From Prochlorococcus sp. AG-673-L20 (lineage in GTDB: Bacteria; Cyanobacteriota; Cyanobacteriia; PCC-6307; Cyanobiaceae): a stretch of DNA of 37,939 nucleotides. The DNA lies in contig QCTN01000013.1 of NCBI GenBank assembly GCA_003211135.1, positions 1 through 37,939 of the forward strand, written 5' to 3'. The notes below the pieces were generated by a model, which ran no database searches, had not been told where the DNA came from, and worked only from the letters and a program-made list of their open reading frames with translations. The translations under genes were made by a program, and so were the position numbers. Below are positions 8,365 to 14,295 of this stretch, one piece after another. Positions within the stretch are counted from its first letter, which is position 1. Every line of letters begins with the position of its first letter.

Positions 8365-9414
8365 TTGAAAGAATTAACCATATTAAAACCAGATGACTGG
8401 CATCTACATTTAAGGGAAGGAATTGTTTTAAAAAATATTATTAGGTTTACATCTGAATTTTTTGGTAGGGCCATTGTGATGCCAAACACCAAAAACCCAA
8501 TAACATCTATCGAAAAATGTATTTCGTATAAGAATTCTATATCTGAAGCATTGTCTGTTGATTCCACGTTTGAGCCATTAATGACGATATATCTAACGGA
8601 TGAGACAATAAAAAATGAATTAGTAGAAGGCTTTAATAATAAAGTTTTCTTTGCTGCCAAGTTGTATCCTGCTAATGCAACAACAAACTCCAGACATGGA
8701 GTTAAAAAAATAGAAAATCTTTATGAAATATTTGAAGTTATGCAAGAACTTGGAATGCCACTTTTAATTCATGGAGAAGTAACTGACCCTGAAGTAGATA
8801 TTTTTGATAGGGAAGAGGTTTTTATCGATAAAGAACTATCACCTTTAATACAACAATTTCCAAAATTAAAGATTGTTTTAGAACATATAACTACCTCTCA
8901 TGCAGTTGATTTTGTTCAGAGGAACAACTTAGGAGCTACTATTACTCCTCATCATTTACACATAAATAGGAATGCAATGTTCTTTGGAGGTCTTAATAGT
9001 GACTTTTACTGCTTACCAGTCGCTAAGAGAGAAAATAATAGAATTGCTTTAAGGAAAGCTGCTACTAGTGGAAAAGAATGTTTTTTCTTGGGTACAGATT
9101 CTGCTCCTCACCTAAGACAGTGGAAAGCTTTTTGTGGTTGTGCAGGCATTTTTAATTCTCCAGTAGCAATAGAAAGTTATTTAAAAGTTTTTGAAGAGGA
9201 AAATGCACTAAATCAATTCGAAAAGTTTGCTAGCTTGAATGGACCTGCTTTTTATAATTTACCTATTAATAAAGAAAAAATAAGATTGGTATCTAGGGAA
9301 AATGAAATTCCAGAGTTTATTGAGATAATTGAGAAAAATAAGGTTGTTGGACAAATAAAACCATTTCATGGAGGTGAAACTTTAAATTGGCGAGTAGAGG
9401 GAGTAGTTAAATAA
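8365..9414 (+). CDS. pyrC: Dihydroorotase
   Basis: Dihydroorotase closes carbamoyl-aspartate to dihydroorotate in pyrimidine synthesis. The 349-residue protein is the class II (E. coli PyrC-like) form. The metal site shows His13 and His15 in DWHLHLREG. The lysine that is carbamylated is Lys99 in AAKLYPA. Further ligands are His136 in LLIHGE and His174 in LEHITT, and catalytic Asp245 is in GTDSAPH. All expected residues are present and the length is typical. The start is TTG, supported because the conserved strand begins immediately after it. It stands as a single gene, followed by about 500 bp without a convincing gene. Confidence 0.95.
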   Translation: MKELTILKPDDWHLHLREGIVLKNIIRFTSEFFGRAIVMPNTKNPITSIEKCISYKNSISEALSVDSTFEPLMTIYLTDETIKNELVEGFNNKVFFAAKLYPANATTNSRHGVKKIENLYEIFEVMQELGMPLLIHGEVTDPEVDIFDREEVFIDKELSPLIQQFPKLKIVLEHITTSHAVDFVQRNNLGATITPHHLHINRNAMFFGGLNSDFYCLPVAKRENNRIALRKAATSGKECFFLGTDSAPHLRQWKAFCGCAGIFNSPVAIESYLKVFEEENALNQFEKFASLNGPAFYNLPINKEKIRLVSRENEIPEFIEIIEKNKVVGQIKPFHGGETLNWRVEGVVK

Positions 9415-9920
9415 AAATTAAGAAATTTTATTAACTAAAGGAAAATATGAGTACAAATTTTTTAAAAATGATTAATTTAATGATAGAAAGATATAATTCA
9501 AATTTAAATTTCCCAGAAAATGTAAATTTTCGCATTTTTCTTGTTTAATTGATATGGTTTCGCTTACGCTTAAAAAGTGCAAATTACTTTTGGGAGTGTG
9601 GCGGAATCGGTAGACGCACCGGACTTAAAATCTTCAGTAGATTCTAGTACTTAGTGGACAGGGTTTAGTTTAAAAGCTAGACCCTTACTAAATTATCTAA
9701 CTGTACGAGCATGTACATAAATTCGCTACTATTTCTATTTATGGCTCATCATGTATCAATAGCATCTAAAAGGTCATAACTAATTACTTTAAACAAGAAA
9801 ACTATACTCGATTTGTTTGCAAGGGTGGTTTGTATTAAACAATCATGCAGTTTCGGTTAATTTACAATCATCTTATATTAAAGGTTTATTTATTATTTTA
9901 GCTTTTTATTATTAATTATT
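9415..9920. other. Intergenic stretch with tRNA remnant and hairpins
   Basis: This 506-bp gap holds no convincing protein gene. A 33-codon ORF at 9447-9548 (ATG, preceded by AAAGGA) has no recognisable features and is left uncalled. The 5' half of a tRNA-Leu lies at 9592-9632. Downstream, a hairpin pairs GGGTTTAG (9661-9668) with CTAGACCC (9677-9684) using one G-U pair, and a smaller one pairs 9702-9706 with 9713-9717. From 9730 to 9920 I see only AT-rich sequence. Confidence 0.6.
9592..9632 (+). pseudogene. tRNA-Leu(UAA) 5'-half remnant
   Basis: These 41 bases match the 5' part of the intact tRNA-Leu(UAA) at 10944-10984, with only two differences (C for T at 9608, A for G at 9618). The match covers the acceptor 5' strand, the D-arm, the anticodon stem 5' strand and the whole TAA anticodon loop, then stops abruptly. 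No 3' acceptor strand, variable arm or T-arm follows in the next 300 bases, so it cannot form a tRNA. It is in direct orientation, 1352 bp upstream of the intact copy. It is most simply a displaced tRNA half left by integration at the anticodon loop. Confidence 0.85.
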
Positions 9921-10592
9921 TTATTGTTCGGGTTCACGAATACAAGCCATATACTCTACTGATCTCTGAATTGATAAGAAAATCCAAGACCAGAAAAGCA
10001 ATTCAACAGGTAATAATATCCAGATTAATACTGATGCAGTAAAAAACAATCCAATTATATCGGTGAATATCCAGAATACCCCCCCAAATAGAGCAATAAC
10101 TGGTAATTCTTTCATAGGCGGTTTTATACCTTCCCTATTTGGATTAGTATTCCCTCCAGTCTTTCTAGTTATGTAAGCAGCCCTTTCAGGAACTTTATAA
10201 TTAAAATATAATCCTCCTAATCCGCAGGTAAACAATGATAATAATACAGCTACGATTGGGTTGATTAATCCGTCATTATTATCTTCTGATTGTGCTTGTA
10301 TAATCTCTACATGTTTGTAAAGAAGAAAAAGTCCGTAGATACCACATGTAAAAAAAAGTAATGCTACTACTTTAATAGTTGGCTGATAGGTGAAATTTAT
10401 TACGTTTTGGGTACTACTAGATGAATTGACTTTGGGGGGTGAACTAATAGTTGAATCTAAATTCTCACTTGTATCTTTCTTTTTAGGAGTAGTTTTTGTC
10501 TTTTTATTTAAAAGTTTATCAAAACTATCTCCTTTCTTAGAGTCTTCTTTTTTGGAATCTTCCTTTTTGGGATTGGGATTTTCTTCTACCAT
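9921..10592 (-). CDS. DUF4234-like membrane protein with charged N-terminal tail
   Basis: This 223-residue protein has a hydrophilic, Lys/Ser/Thr-rich N-terminal tail (1-70) that includes a short repeat of KKEDS units at 9-23. Four hydrophobic segments follow at about 73-92, 112-131, 163-185 and 186-206. The first two segments share a motif, FTCGIYGL (81-88) and FTCGLGGL (121-128), each followed by a Tyr-Lys pair. This is the kind of pattern seen in DUF4234 and related small membrane domains. There is no signal peptide and no enzyme motif, so function is unknown. It is the only gene between the tRNA-Leu remnant and the intact tRNA, and it is oriented against its neighbours. No Shine-Dalgarno is seen; an A-tract of ten and nine bases precedes the ATG. 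Confidence 0.65.
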   Translation of the reverse strand: MVEENPNPKKEDSKKEDSKKGDSFDKLLNKKTKTTPKKKDTSENLDSTISSPPKVNSSSSTQNVINFTYQPTIKVVALLFFTCGIYGLFLLYKHVEIIQAQSEDNNDGLINPIVAVLLSLFTCGLGGLYFNYKVPERAAYITRKTGGNTNPNREGIKPPMKELPVIALFGGVFWIFTDIIGLFFTASVLIWILLPVELLFWSWIFLSIQRSVEYMACIREPEQ

Positions 10593-10905
10593 TCTTTTTT
10601 TTTATTTTTTTTTTATTATTATTACATATTACGTTCATTTATACTTGCAAATAATTTTTAGTATTAATTAACTTTAAATACTCTGAGAATACTTTATTTT
10701 TGATTGATATTAAAATATTTTTAAATCTTATAATTTTTTTGGAAAATTTCTAAATCCTCCTCATAATTAATTATTTTTTTAATCTCTATTACTTTATTAA
10801 ACAATTTTTAGATGCCAGGAATTATTCTTTGCATGATTTAATTTGTAATCCAATGCATCTATAGATCTCAATATCATCACTTTTTACATCATTTTCTGTG
10901 CAGGT

Positions 10906-10930
10906 TTACAATAAAAGTTACAATAAAAAG
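10906..10930 (+). repeat. Tandem 12-bp repeat in the tRNA-Leu promoter region
   Basis: TTACAATAAAAG occurs at 10906-10917 and again from 10918, the second copy having one extra A before the G. Each copy contains a TACAAT core resembling a -10 box, so the repeat may duplicate the promoter element. Confidence 0.6.
10919..10924 (+). promoter_or_regulatory. Candidate -10 for tRNA-Leu(UAA)
   Basis: TACAAT (five of six to consensus) lies 19 bases before the mature tRNA 5' end. A second identical TACAAT is at 10907-10912. No clear -35 is seen. The tRNA remnant at 9592 has no equivalent element at this spacing. Confidence 0.35.
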
Positions 10931-10943
10931 GTTGAAAAGCCTT

Positions 10944-11029
10944 GGGAGTGTGGCGGAATTGGTAGACGCGCCGGACTTAAAATCCGTCGAGCGCTTTAGC
11001 TCGTGGGGGTTCAAGTCCCCCCACTCCCA
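10944..11029 (+). tRNA. tRNA-Leu(UAA)
   Basis: This complete 86-nt type II tRNA has a seven-base acceptor stem GGGAGTG/CACTCCC. The D-arm contains GGTAGA, the anticodon loop CTTAAAA has TAA at 10978-10980, and a long variable arm GAGCGCTTTAGCTC is present. The T-stem GGGGG/CCCCC encloses TTCAAGT, and the discriminator is A. CCA is not encoded. No group I intron interrupts the anticodon, unlike many cyanobacterial tRNA-Leu(UAA) genes. Its 5' 41 bases are duplicated upstream at 9592. Confidence 0.98.
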
Positions 11030-11034
11030 TTCTT

Positions 11035-11054
11035 AAACTATTTATTTTTAGTTT
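11035..11054 (+). terminator. Weak AT-only hairpin after tRNA-Leu
   Basis: AAACTA (11035-11040) pairs with TAGTTT (11049-11054) around an eight-base T-rich loop and is followed by TT. The stem has only one G-C pair, so it is a weak candidate terminator. Confidence 0.28.
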
Positions 11055-11108
11055 TTACGATAACTTTCAATAGTTGTTAAGTTTTAACTAAATAAACCAG
11101 AAATTTAA

Positions 11109-11342
11109 ATGGAAAGTATTTTTAATAACTCATTTGCTACTTTAGTTGCCTACGTTGGAATTATTTCTATTTATTTAGTTGTTATTCCGTTAATACTTTT
11201 TTACTGGATGAATAATAGATGGAATGTAATGGGCAAATTTGAGAGATTAATAGTTTATGGATTAGTATTTCTTTTTTTTCCAGGTTTAATTTTATTTTCT
11301 CCTTTTTTAAATCTCAGATTAAGAGGAGATAGCAAAAGTTAA
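11109..11342 (+). CDS. ndhL: NAD(P)H-quinone oxidoreductase subunit L
   Basis: NdhL is a small membrane subunit specific to cyanobacterial and plastid NDH-1, placed in the thylakoid complex that supports respiration and cyclic electron flow. The 77-residue protein has two clear hydrophobic segments (about 12-33 and 44-68). It shows the family's conserved middle and end: YWMNNRW near 37-43, KFERL, and the C-terminal SPFLNLR. Length and layout are typical. It begins a tight run with the DUF3007 gene (four bases between stop and start) and trpA. NdhD, another subunit of the same complex, lies near the far end of the window. Confidence 0.92.
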   Translation: MESIFNNSFATLVAYVGIISIYLVVIPLILFYWMNNRWNVMGKFERLIVYGLVFLFFPGLILFSPFLNLRLRGDSKS

Positions 11343-11346
11343 ATAA

Positions 11347-11667
11347 TTGACTAAAGGTAAGGTTGTACAAATAGGTTTATTAATCTCATTATTAGGACTG
11401 TTAAGTTATAAATTAGCGCCACAATTAGGTATTGATAACTTTACAGCTAGCACTATCTCAAACTTTATCTTGATTGTGATTGTGATAACTTGGGTTTCAT
11501 CTTATATTCTTAGAGTTTTAAACGGAAAAATGACTTTTATGGAACAAAGGAAACGTTATAGAAAACAGTATGAAAAAATTGTGAATGATAAACTAGAAAC
11601 CAAATTTAACTTATTACCAAAAGAAGAGCAGGAAAAACTAATGGAAGATTTAGAACAAAATCCATAA
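11347..11667 (+). CDS. DUF3007 family membrane protein
   Basis: This is a 106-residue protein with two membrane segments near 6-25 and 33-54. A basic, helical cytosolic tail follows, beginning with the conserved-looking FMEQRKRYRKQYE (about 73-85). This matches my recollection of DUF3007, a family found in cyanobacteria and plants without a defined function. The start is TTG, four bases after the ndhL stop, and the gene ends 38 bases before trpA, so it is in an operon with ndhL. The association suggests a thylakoid role, but that is inference only. Confidence 0.75.
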   Translation: MTKGKVVQIGLLISLLGLLSYKLAPQLGIDNFTASTISNFILIVIVITWVSSYILRVLNGKMTFMEQRKRYRKQYEKIVNDKLETKFNLLPKEEQEKLMEDLEQNP

Positions 11668-11705
11668 ACTCCCTAAGAATTTTCAAATAAAAATCTCAAA
11701 AATTT

Positions 11706-12545
11706 ATGAAAGAAAAAAAGAAAACACAAATTCCTAAGAATGAAACTTTATCAAAAATAAATAAGAAGTTTTTGGAACTAAAGAAAAGCGATAAATTAGC
11801 ATTGATGCCTTTCATAATGGCAGGTGATCCTAATATTGAGACTACATATGAGATTTTATTAAAGTTGCAAGAAAAGGGTGCTGATCTTATTGAATTGGGA
11901 ATCCCTTATAGCGACCCTCTAGCTGATGGACCAATCATTCAATTATCAGCTTCTAGAGCATTAAAGTCAGGAACTACATTAAAAAAGGTTATTCAATTAT
12001 TAGAGTCACTGAAGGATAAGTTGCATATTCCAATAATACTTTTCACTTATTTTAATCCTATATTAAATTATGGACTTGAGAATTTTTGTGAATTGGCATC
12101 TAAAGTAGGAGTCTCAGGATTAATAATTCCCGATCTTCCTTTGGAAGAAGCATATAAATTTTCAGAAATAATAAGTTCTTATTCTATAGACTTGATATTA
12201 TTAGTTGCGCCTACTACTCCCTCTAAAAGAATGAAAATTATATCCAACAATACAAAAGGTTTTACATATTTAGTAAGCGTGACAGGAGTAACAGGAGAGA
12301 GAAACAAAATGGAAAATAGAGTAGAGAATCTTATTACTAAATTACAAGAAATAAGTATTAATCCTGTAGCGGTTGGTTTCGGAATATCTTCCCCTGAACA
12401 TGTTAATAAAGTTCGTAAATGGGGGGCAGATGGAGTAATTATTGGAAGTGCATTTGTTAAAAGAATATCTAATAGTAATGAAAACGAAGTTGTTAATCAA
12501 ATTGGTAAATTTTGTGAAGAAATGCGTGAGGCTGCTGATCAATAA
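11706..12545 (+). CDS. trpA: Tryptophan synthase alpha chain
   Basis: TrpA cleaves indole-3-glycerol phosphate to indole, which is channelled to TrpB. The 279-residue TIM barrel has the signature block with catalytic Glu63 (LIELGIPYSDP) and Asp74 (LADGP). The phosphate-binding glycines are in GVTGER and in GFGIS near the C-terminus, followed by GADGVIIGSA. The N-terminal 20 residues are a Lys-rich extension compared with the E. coli protein. No trp leader peptide or attenuator is visible upstream. It is not next to trpB here, as is common in cyanobacteria, and it ends at a strong hairpin terminator shared with the convergent abrB-type gene. Confidence 0.96.
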   Translation: MKEKKKTQIPKNETLSKINKKFLELKKSDKLALMPFIMAGDPNIETTYEILLKLQEKGADLIELGIPYSDPLADGPIIQLSASRALKSGTTLKKVIQLLESLKDKLHIPIILFTYFNPILNYGLENFCELASKVGVSGLIIPDLPLEEAYKFSEIISSYSIDLILLVAPTTPSKRMKIISNNTKGFTYLVSVTGVTGERNKMENRVENLITKLQEISINPVAVGFGISSPEHVNKVRKWGADGVIIGSAFVKRISNSNENEVVNQIGKFCEEMREAADQ

Positions 12546-12584
12546 ATGTAATTAAAAAACTAAATTTGTAAGTTTATCTATTAA

Positions 12585-12610
12585 AAAACCCCTAGAAGAA
12601 AAGGGGTTTT
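12585..12610. terminator. Bidirectional rho-independent terminator between trpA and cyAbrB
   Basis: AAAACCCC (12585-12592) pairs perfectly with GGGGTTTT (12603-12610) around a ten-base loop. The stem is flanked by A-rich sequence on the left and T-rich on the right, so it can stop transcription from both convergent genes. It is the clearest terminator in the window. Confidence 0.85.
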
Positions 12611-12646
12611 AATTTTTATAGTTTGAATAATAATATTTTATGCGGA

Positions 12647-12997
12647 TTATTCCGAGGGTAATAATCTTATTTGTTTTCTCCCAAGCTTTATTTCAAACTC
12701 ATCTCCTGCTTTTAAGTCTAAAAGCGCTGTATATGCTTTCCCAATCAAAAGATTGCCATTGCCTTGAACTGTCGCTACGTAACTTAATTTTCTGCCACCC
12801 TTACCGATCCCTGCAACTCCGGCATCTCCGAGGTTAACGCCTTTTGCTTCAAGAAGTGCTTCATAAAAAGCAGTGAAATTTAAACGTTCGCTTCCATTTT
12901 TTTTCGTGGAAACGTATCCACATGCACGAACAAGATCTGACTTGCTAACATCACCAAGTTCTTTAACTTTAGCAAGGAGATCACTACCACTTAGCAT
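12647..12997 (-). CDS. Cyanobacterial AbrB-type transcriptional regulator (cyAbrB)
   Basis: This 116-residue protein is a member of the cyanobacterial AbrB family. It has an N-terminal conserved region (LLAKVKELGDVSKSDLVRAC, 7-26) and a C-terminal swapped-hairpin-like DNA-binding region with GNLLIGKAYTALL and GDEFEIKLG. In this lineage, cyAbrB proteins are C-terminal-AbrB regulators that act broadly on nitrogen, carbon and redox genes. The family is known in two paralogous types in cyanobacteria, and I cannot decide which this is. It is convergent with trpA and divergent from a YciI-like gene across a 96-bp gap. Confidence 0.88.
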   Translation of the reverse strand: MLSGSDLLAKVKELGDVSKSDLVRACGYVSTKKNGSERLNFTAFYEALLEAKGVNLGDAGVAGIGKGGRKLSYVATVQGNGNLLIGKAYTALLDLKAGDEFEIKLGRKQIRLLPSE

Positions 12998-13093
12998 AAT
13001 AAATTAATAAAAAGTTATTCTTAATTAACATAGCAATTAGTGTGTAATTTGTGCAATTATTAAACATACATTTATTCAATTAGTTAACTTATA

Positions 13094-13366
13094 ATGATGG
13101 AAAAATTTATAGTATTTGGGAAGTATTGTGATGATGCAATTAACAAAAGAGAACCATTTCGTAAAAATCATCTTGATAGACTTAGGGATTTAAAAAATAG
13201 AAATATTTTAATTACTTTAGGACCTACTAAATGTACAAAATATTTATTTGCTATTTTTAATGCTAATAATGAAAATGAATTAAGAGAATTAATTGAGAAA
13301 GATATTTATTGGCAGGAAGGTATATGGATTGATTTTGATATTTATCCATGGATCCAAGCATTTTAA
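13094..13366 (+). CDS. YciI-like protein
   Basis: This 90-residue protein has the fold pattern of the YciI/dimeric ferredoxin-like family. The conserved N-terminal strand is followed by REPFRKNHLDRLRDL, in which the His near residue 26 is the family's candidate catalytic residue. A GP motif (LGPT, near 42) and a late Asp (EKDIYWQEG, about 69-77) are present. The two adjacent Met codons (13094 and 13097) are equally acceptable starts. YciI proteins are poorly characterised, with some acting on chlorinated aromatics or in muconolactone-type reactions. No partner gene is visible. The gene is single and followed by a hairpin about 170 bp downstream. Confidence 0.7.
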   Translation: MMEKFIVFGKYCDDAINKREPFRKNHLDRLRDLKNRNILITLGPTKCTKYLFAIFNANNENELRELIEKDIYWQEGIWIDFDIYPWIQAF

Positions 13367-13533
13367 TAAAGTATATATAAAAAAGGTTAATCTTTTAGCT
13401 AATTTTATTTTTATAGAACAGTAATTATTTTTTAAATTGTAAATATAACGCTTTTATTTATAAAAAAAATAATAAATAAATAATTGAATTATTAATAAAA
13501 ATTATTCTAAAATATTCGGTATATATAGATATG

Positions 13534-13564
13534 TAAGTTAGTTTTAAATAAAAAAACTAGCTTA
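13534..13564. terminator. Hairpin between convergent YciI-like and HTH genes
   Basis: TAAGTTAGTTTT (13534-13545) pairs with AAAACTAGCTTA (13553-13564), twelve pairs with one G-U, around a seven-base loop. It lies about 10 bp past the stop of the minus-strand HTH gene and is followed on the plus strand by GTTTAAATATTTT. A shared terminator is the best reading, though the stem is mostly A-T. Confidence 0.5.
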
Positions 13565-13575
13565 GTTTAAATATT

Positions 13576-13896
13576 TTATTTACTACTGTCTTTTTTTATT
13601 TGGTTCACTAAGGAGTCGATATCTAATTGATTATATGGGTGAGTTTCGTTTATTCCTTGAGAATTGGTTGGAATATTGTTTAGCCAATTTTGTTCTATCT
13701 TTATGAAATTTTTAGCAATATTGAAAATTCCTCCTTTTTTATAAAATTCTTTAACTTTTTGGGTTATTTCGGAGGTTCGGCTTGATTTGAGATTTAATTC
13801 ATTAGCTAGATCTTTTTGTGTATATCCATGGGATTTTAACCAATCTTTAATAAAAGATATAAGTTCTTTTTCTTCTCCCTGTGATAGTTTGCTCAT
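13576..13896 (-). CDS. Small helix-turn-helix protein
   Basis: This 106-residue protein has an XRE/Cro-like helix-turn-helix at about 24-52: YTQKDLANELNL forms helices 1-2, and SSRTSEITQKVKEF the recognition helix. The C-terminal half is polar and Asn-rich, with no domain I recognise. Its ATG overlaps the stop of the DUF1232 gene by four bases, so it is the last gene of an apparent three-gene minus-strand unit starting with the sigma factor. It is probably a DNA-binding regulator of unknown targets. Confidence 0.65.
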   Translation of the reverse strand: MSKLSQGEEKELISFIKDWLKSHGYTQKDLANELNLKSSRTSEITQKVKEFYKKGGIFNIAKNFIKIEQNWLNNIPTNSQGINETHPYNQLDIDSLVNQIKKDSSK

Positions 13897-14267
13897 TTAA
13901 TAAAAGGGAACAATTTATTAAGTTTCCTTTCTGCTCTTGCTCTTATTGCAGGAGTCATATATCTACTCCATATACTTAAAACTGCAGTGAGAGCAACAAG
14001 GTCATCACTGTACCCTACTAAAGGCATAAAGTCGGGGAATAGATCAAATGGCATTATTAAATAAGCTAATGCGGCCATTAAGGAAACTCTTACTTGTGTA
14101 GGAGTAAAAGGATCGAGTGCCATTTCTAGAACTTCTAAAGCTGGTTTTGCAATAGTTCTACCAGCTCTTATTAAAATTTTTATAATGATATTTTCATCTA
14201 ATGATGAACTTTCTAAAACCTCTGCATCATAAATTTTTTCTTTGTTTTTGTAATAGCTATCATTCAT
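13893..14267 (-). CDS. DUF1232 (YkvA-like) membrane-associated protein
   Basis: This 124-residue protein has the family core MPFDLFPDFMP at 72-82 followed by GYSDDLVALTAVL, a diagnostic DUF1232 pattern. The hydrophobic middle (about 60-98) suggests membrane association. The C-terminal tail RARAERKLNKLFPFIK is basic. DUF1232 proteins are widespread and uncharacterised. It lies 28 bases after the sigma factor stop and overlaps the HTH gene by four bases, so co-expression with these regulators is likely. Any anti-sigma-like role is speculation. Confidence 0.75.
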   Translation of the reverse strand: MNDSYYKNKEKIYDAEVLESSSLDENIIIKILIRAGRTIAKPALEVLEMALDPFTPTQVRVSLMAALAYLIMPFDLFPDFMPLVGYSDDLVALTAVLSIWSRYMTPAIRARAERKLNKLFPFIK

Positions 14268-14295
14268 AATTTTTAATTTAATTAATTAATGATTT

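Larger units (their letters stand above)
9592..10943. mobile_element. Putative tRNA-Leu-targeted insertion (1352-bp repeat unit)
   Basis: This segment runs from the start of the tRNA-Leu 5'-half remnant to the base before the intact tRNA-Leu, that is, one full unit between direct repeats. It encloses a single non-core gene, an AT-rich membrane-protein ORF on the opposite strand, plus about 640 bp of non-coding DNA. Core genes flank it on both sides (pyrC, ndhL). No integrase, transposase or terminal inverted repeat is visible, so if mobile it is degenerate or depends on an enzyme from elsewhere. The alternative is a local tandem duplication of the tRNA promoter and 5' region followed by divergence. 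Confidence 0.45.
10593..10943. other. Non-coding stretch upstream of tRNA-Leu
   Basis: These 351 bases are AT-rich and contain no ORF I would defend on either strand. The part nearest the minus-strand gene is made of two T-runs (10595-10603 and 10605-10614), which are A-tracts in that gene's leader. The end nearest the tRNA contains a 12-bp tandem repeat with promoter-like cores. Confidence 0.6.

Noticed and set aside
9447..9548. A 33-residue protein (MSTNFLKMIN...) after pyrC
   Set aside because: Short, with composition no different from AT-rich random sequence and no motif; only a weak purine-rich AAAGGA before the ATG. Left uncalled.
9592..9730. A tmRNA (ssrA) or two-piece tmRNA
   Set aside because: The match to the neighbouring tRNA-Leu covers the anticodon stem and loop, and no tag-peptide reading frame or acceptor half is present.
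9592..9920. tRNA-Leu(UAA) split by a group I intron, as in other cyanobacteria
   Set aside because: The sequence after the anticodon loop has no group I core elements I can see, and no 3' exon (T-arm, acceptor) follows within the gap; the intact tRNA downstream has its own 5' half.
10390..10671. A plus-strand ORF of 93 codons over the DUF4234-like gene
   Set aside because: It is the antisense shadow of the minus-strand gene; its Phe/Leu-rich product reflects the complementary Lys/Glu-rich tail.
13090..13095. A TATAAT -10 box for the YciI-like gene
   Set aside because: It overlaps the start codon at 13094, so transcription from it would begin after both candidate starts.
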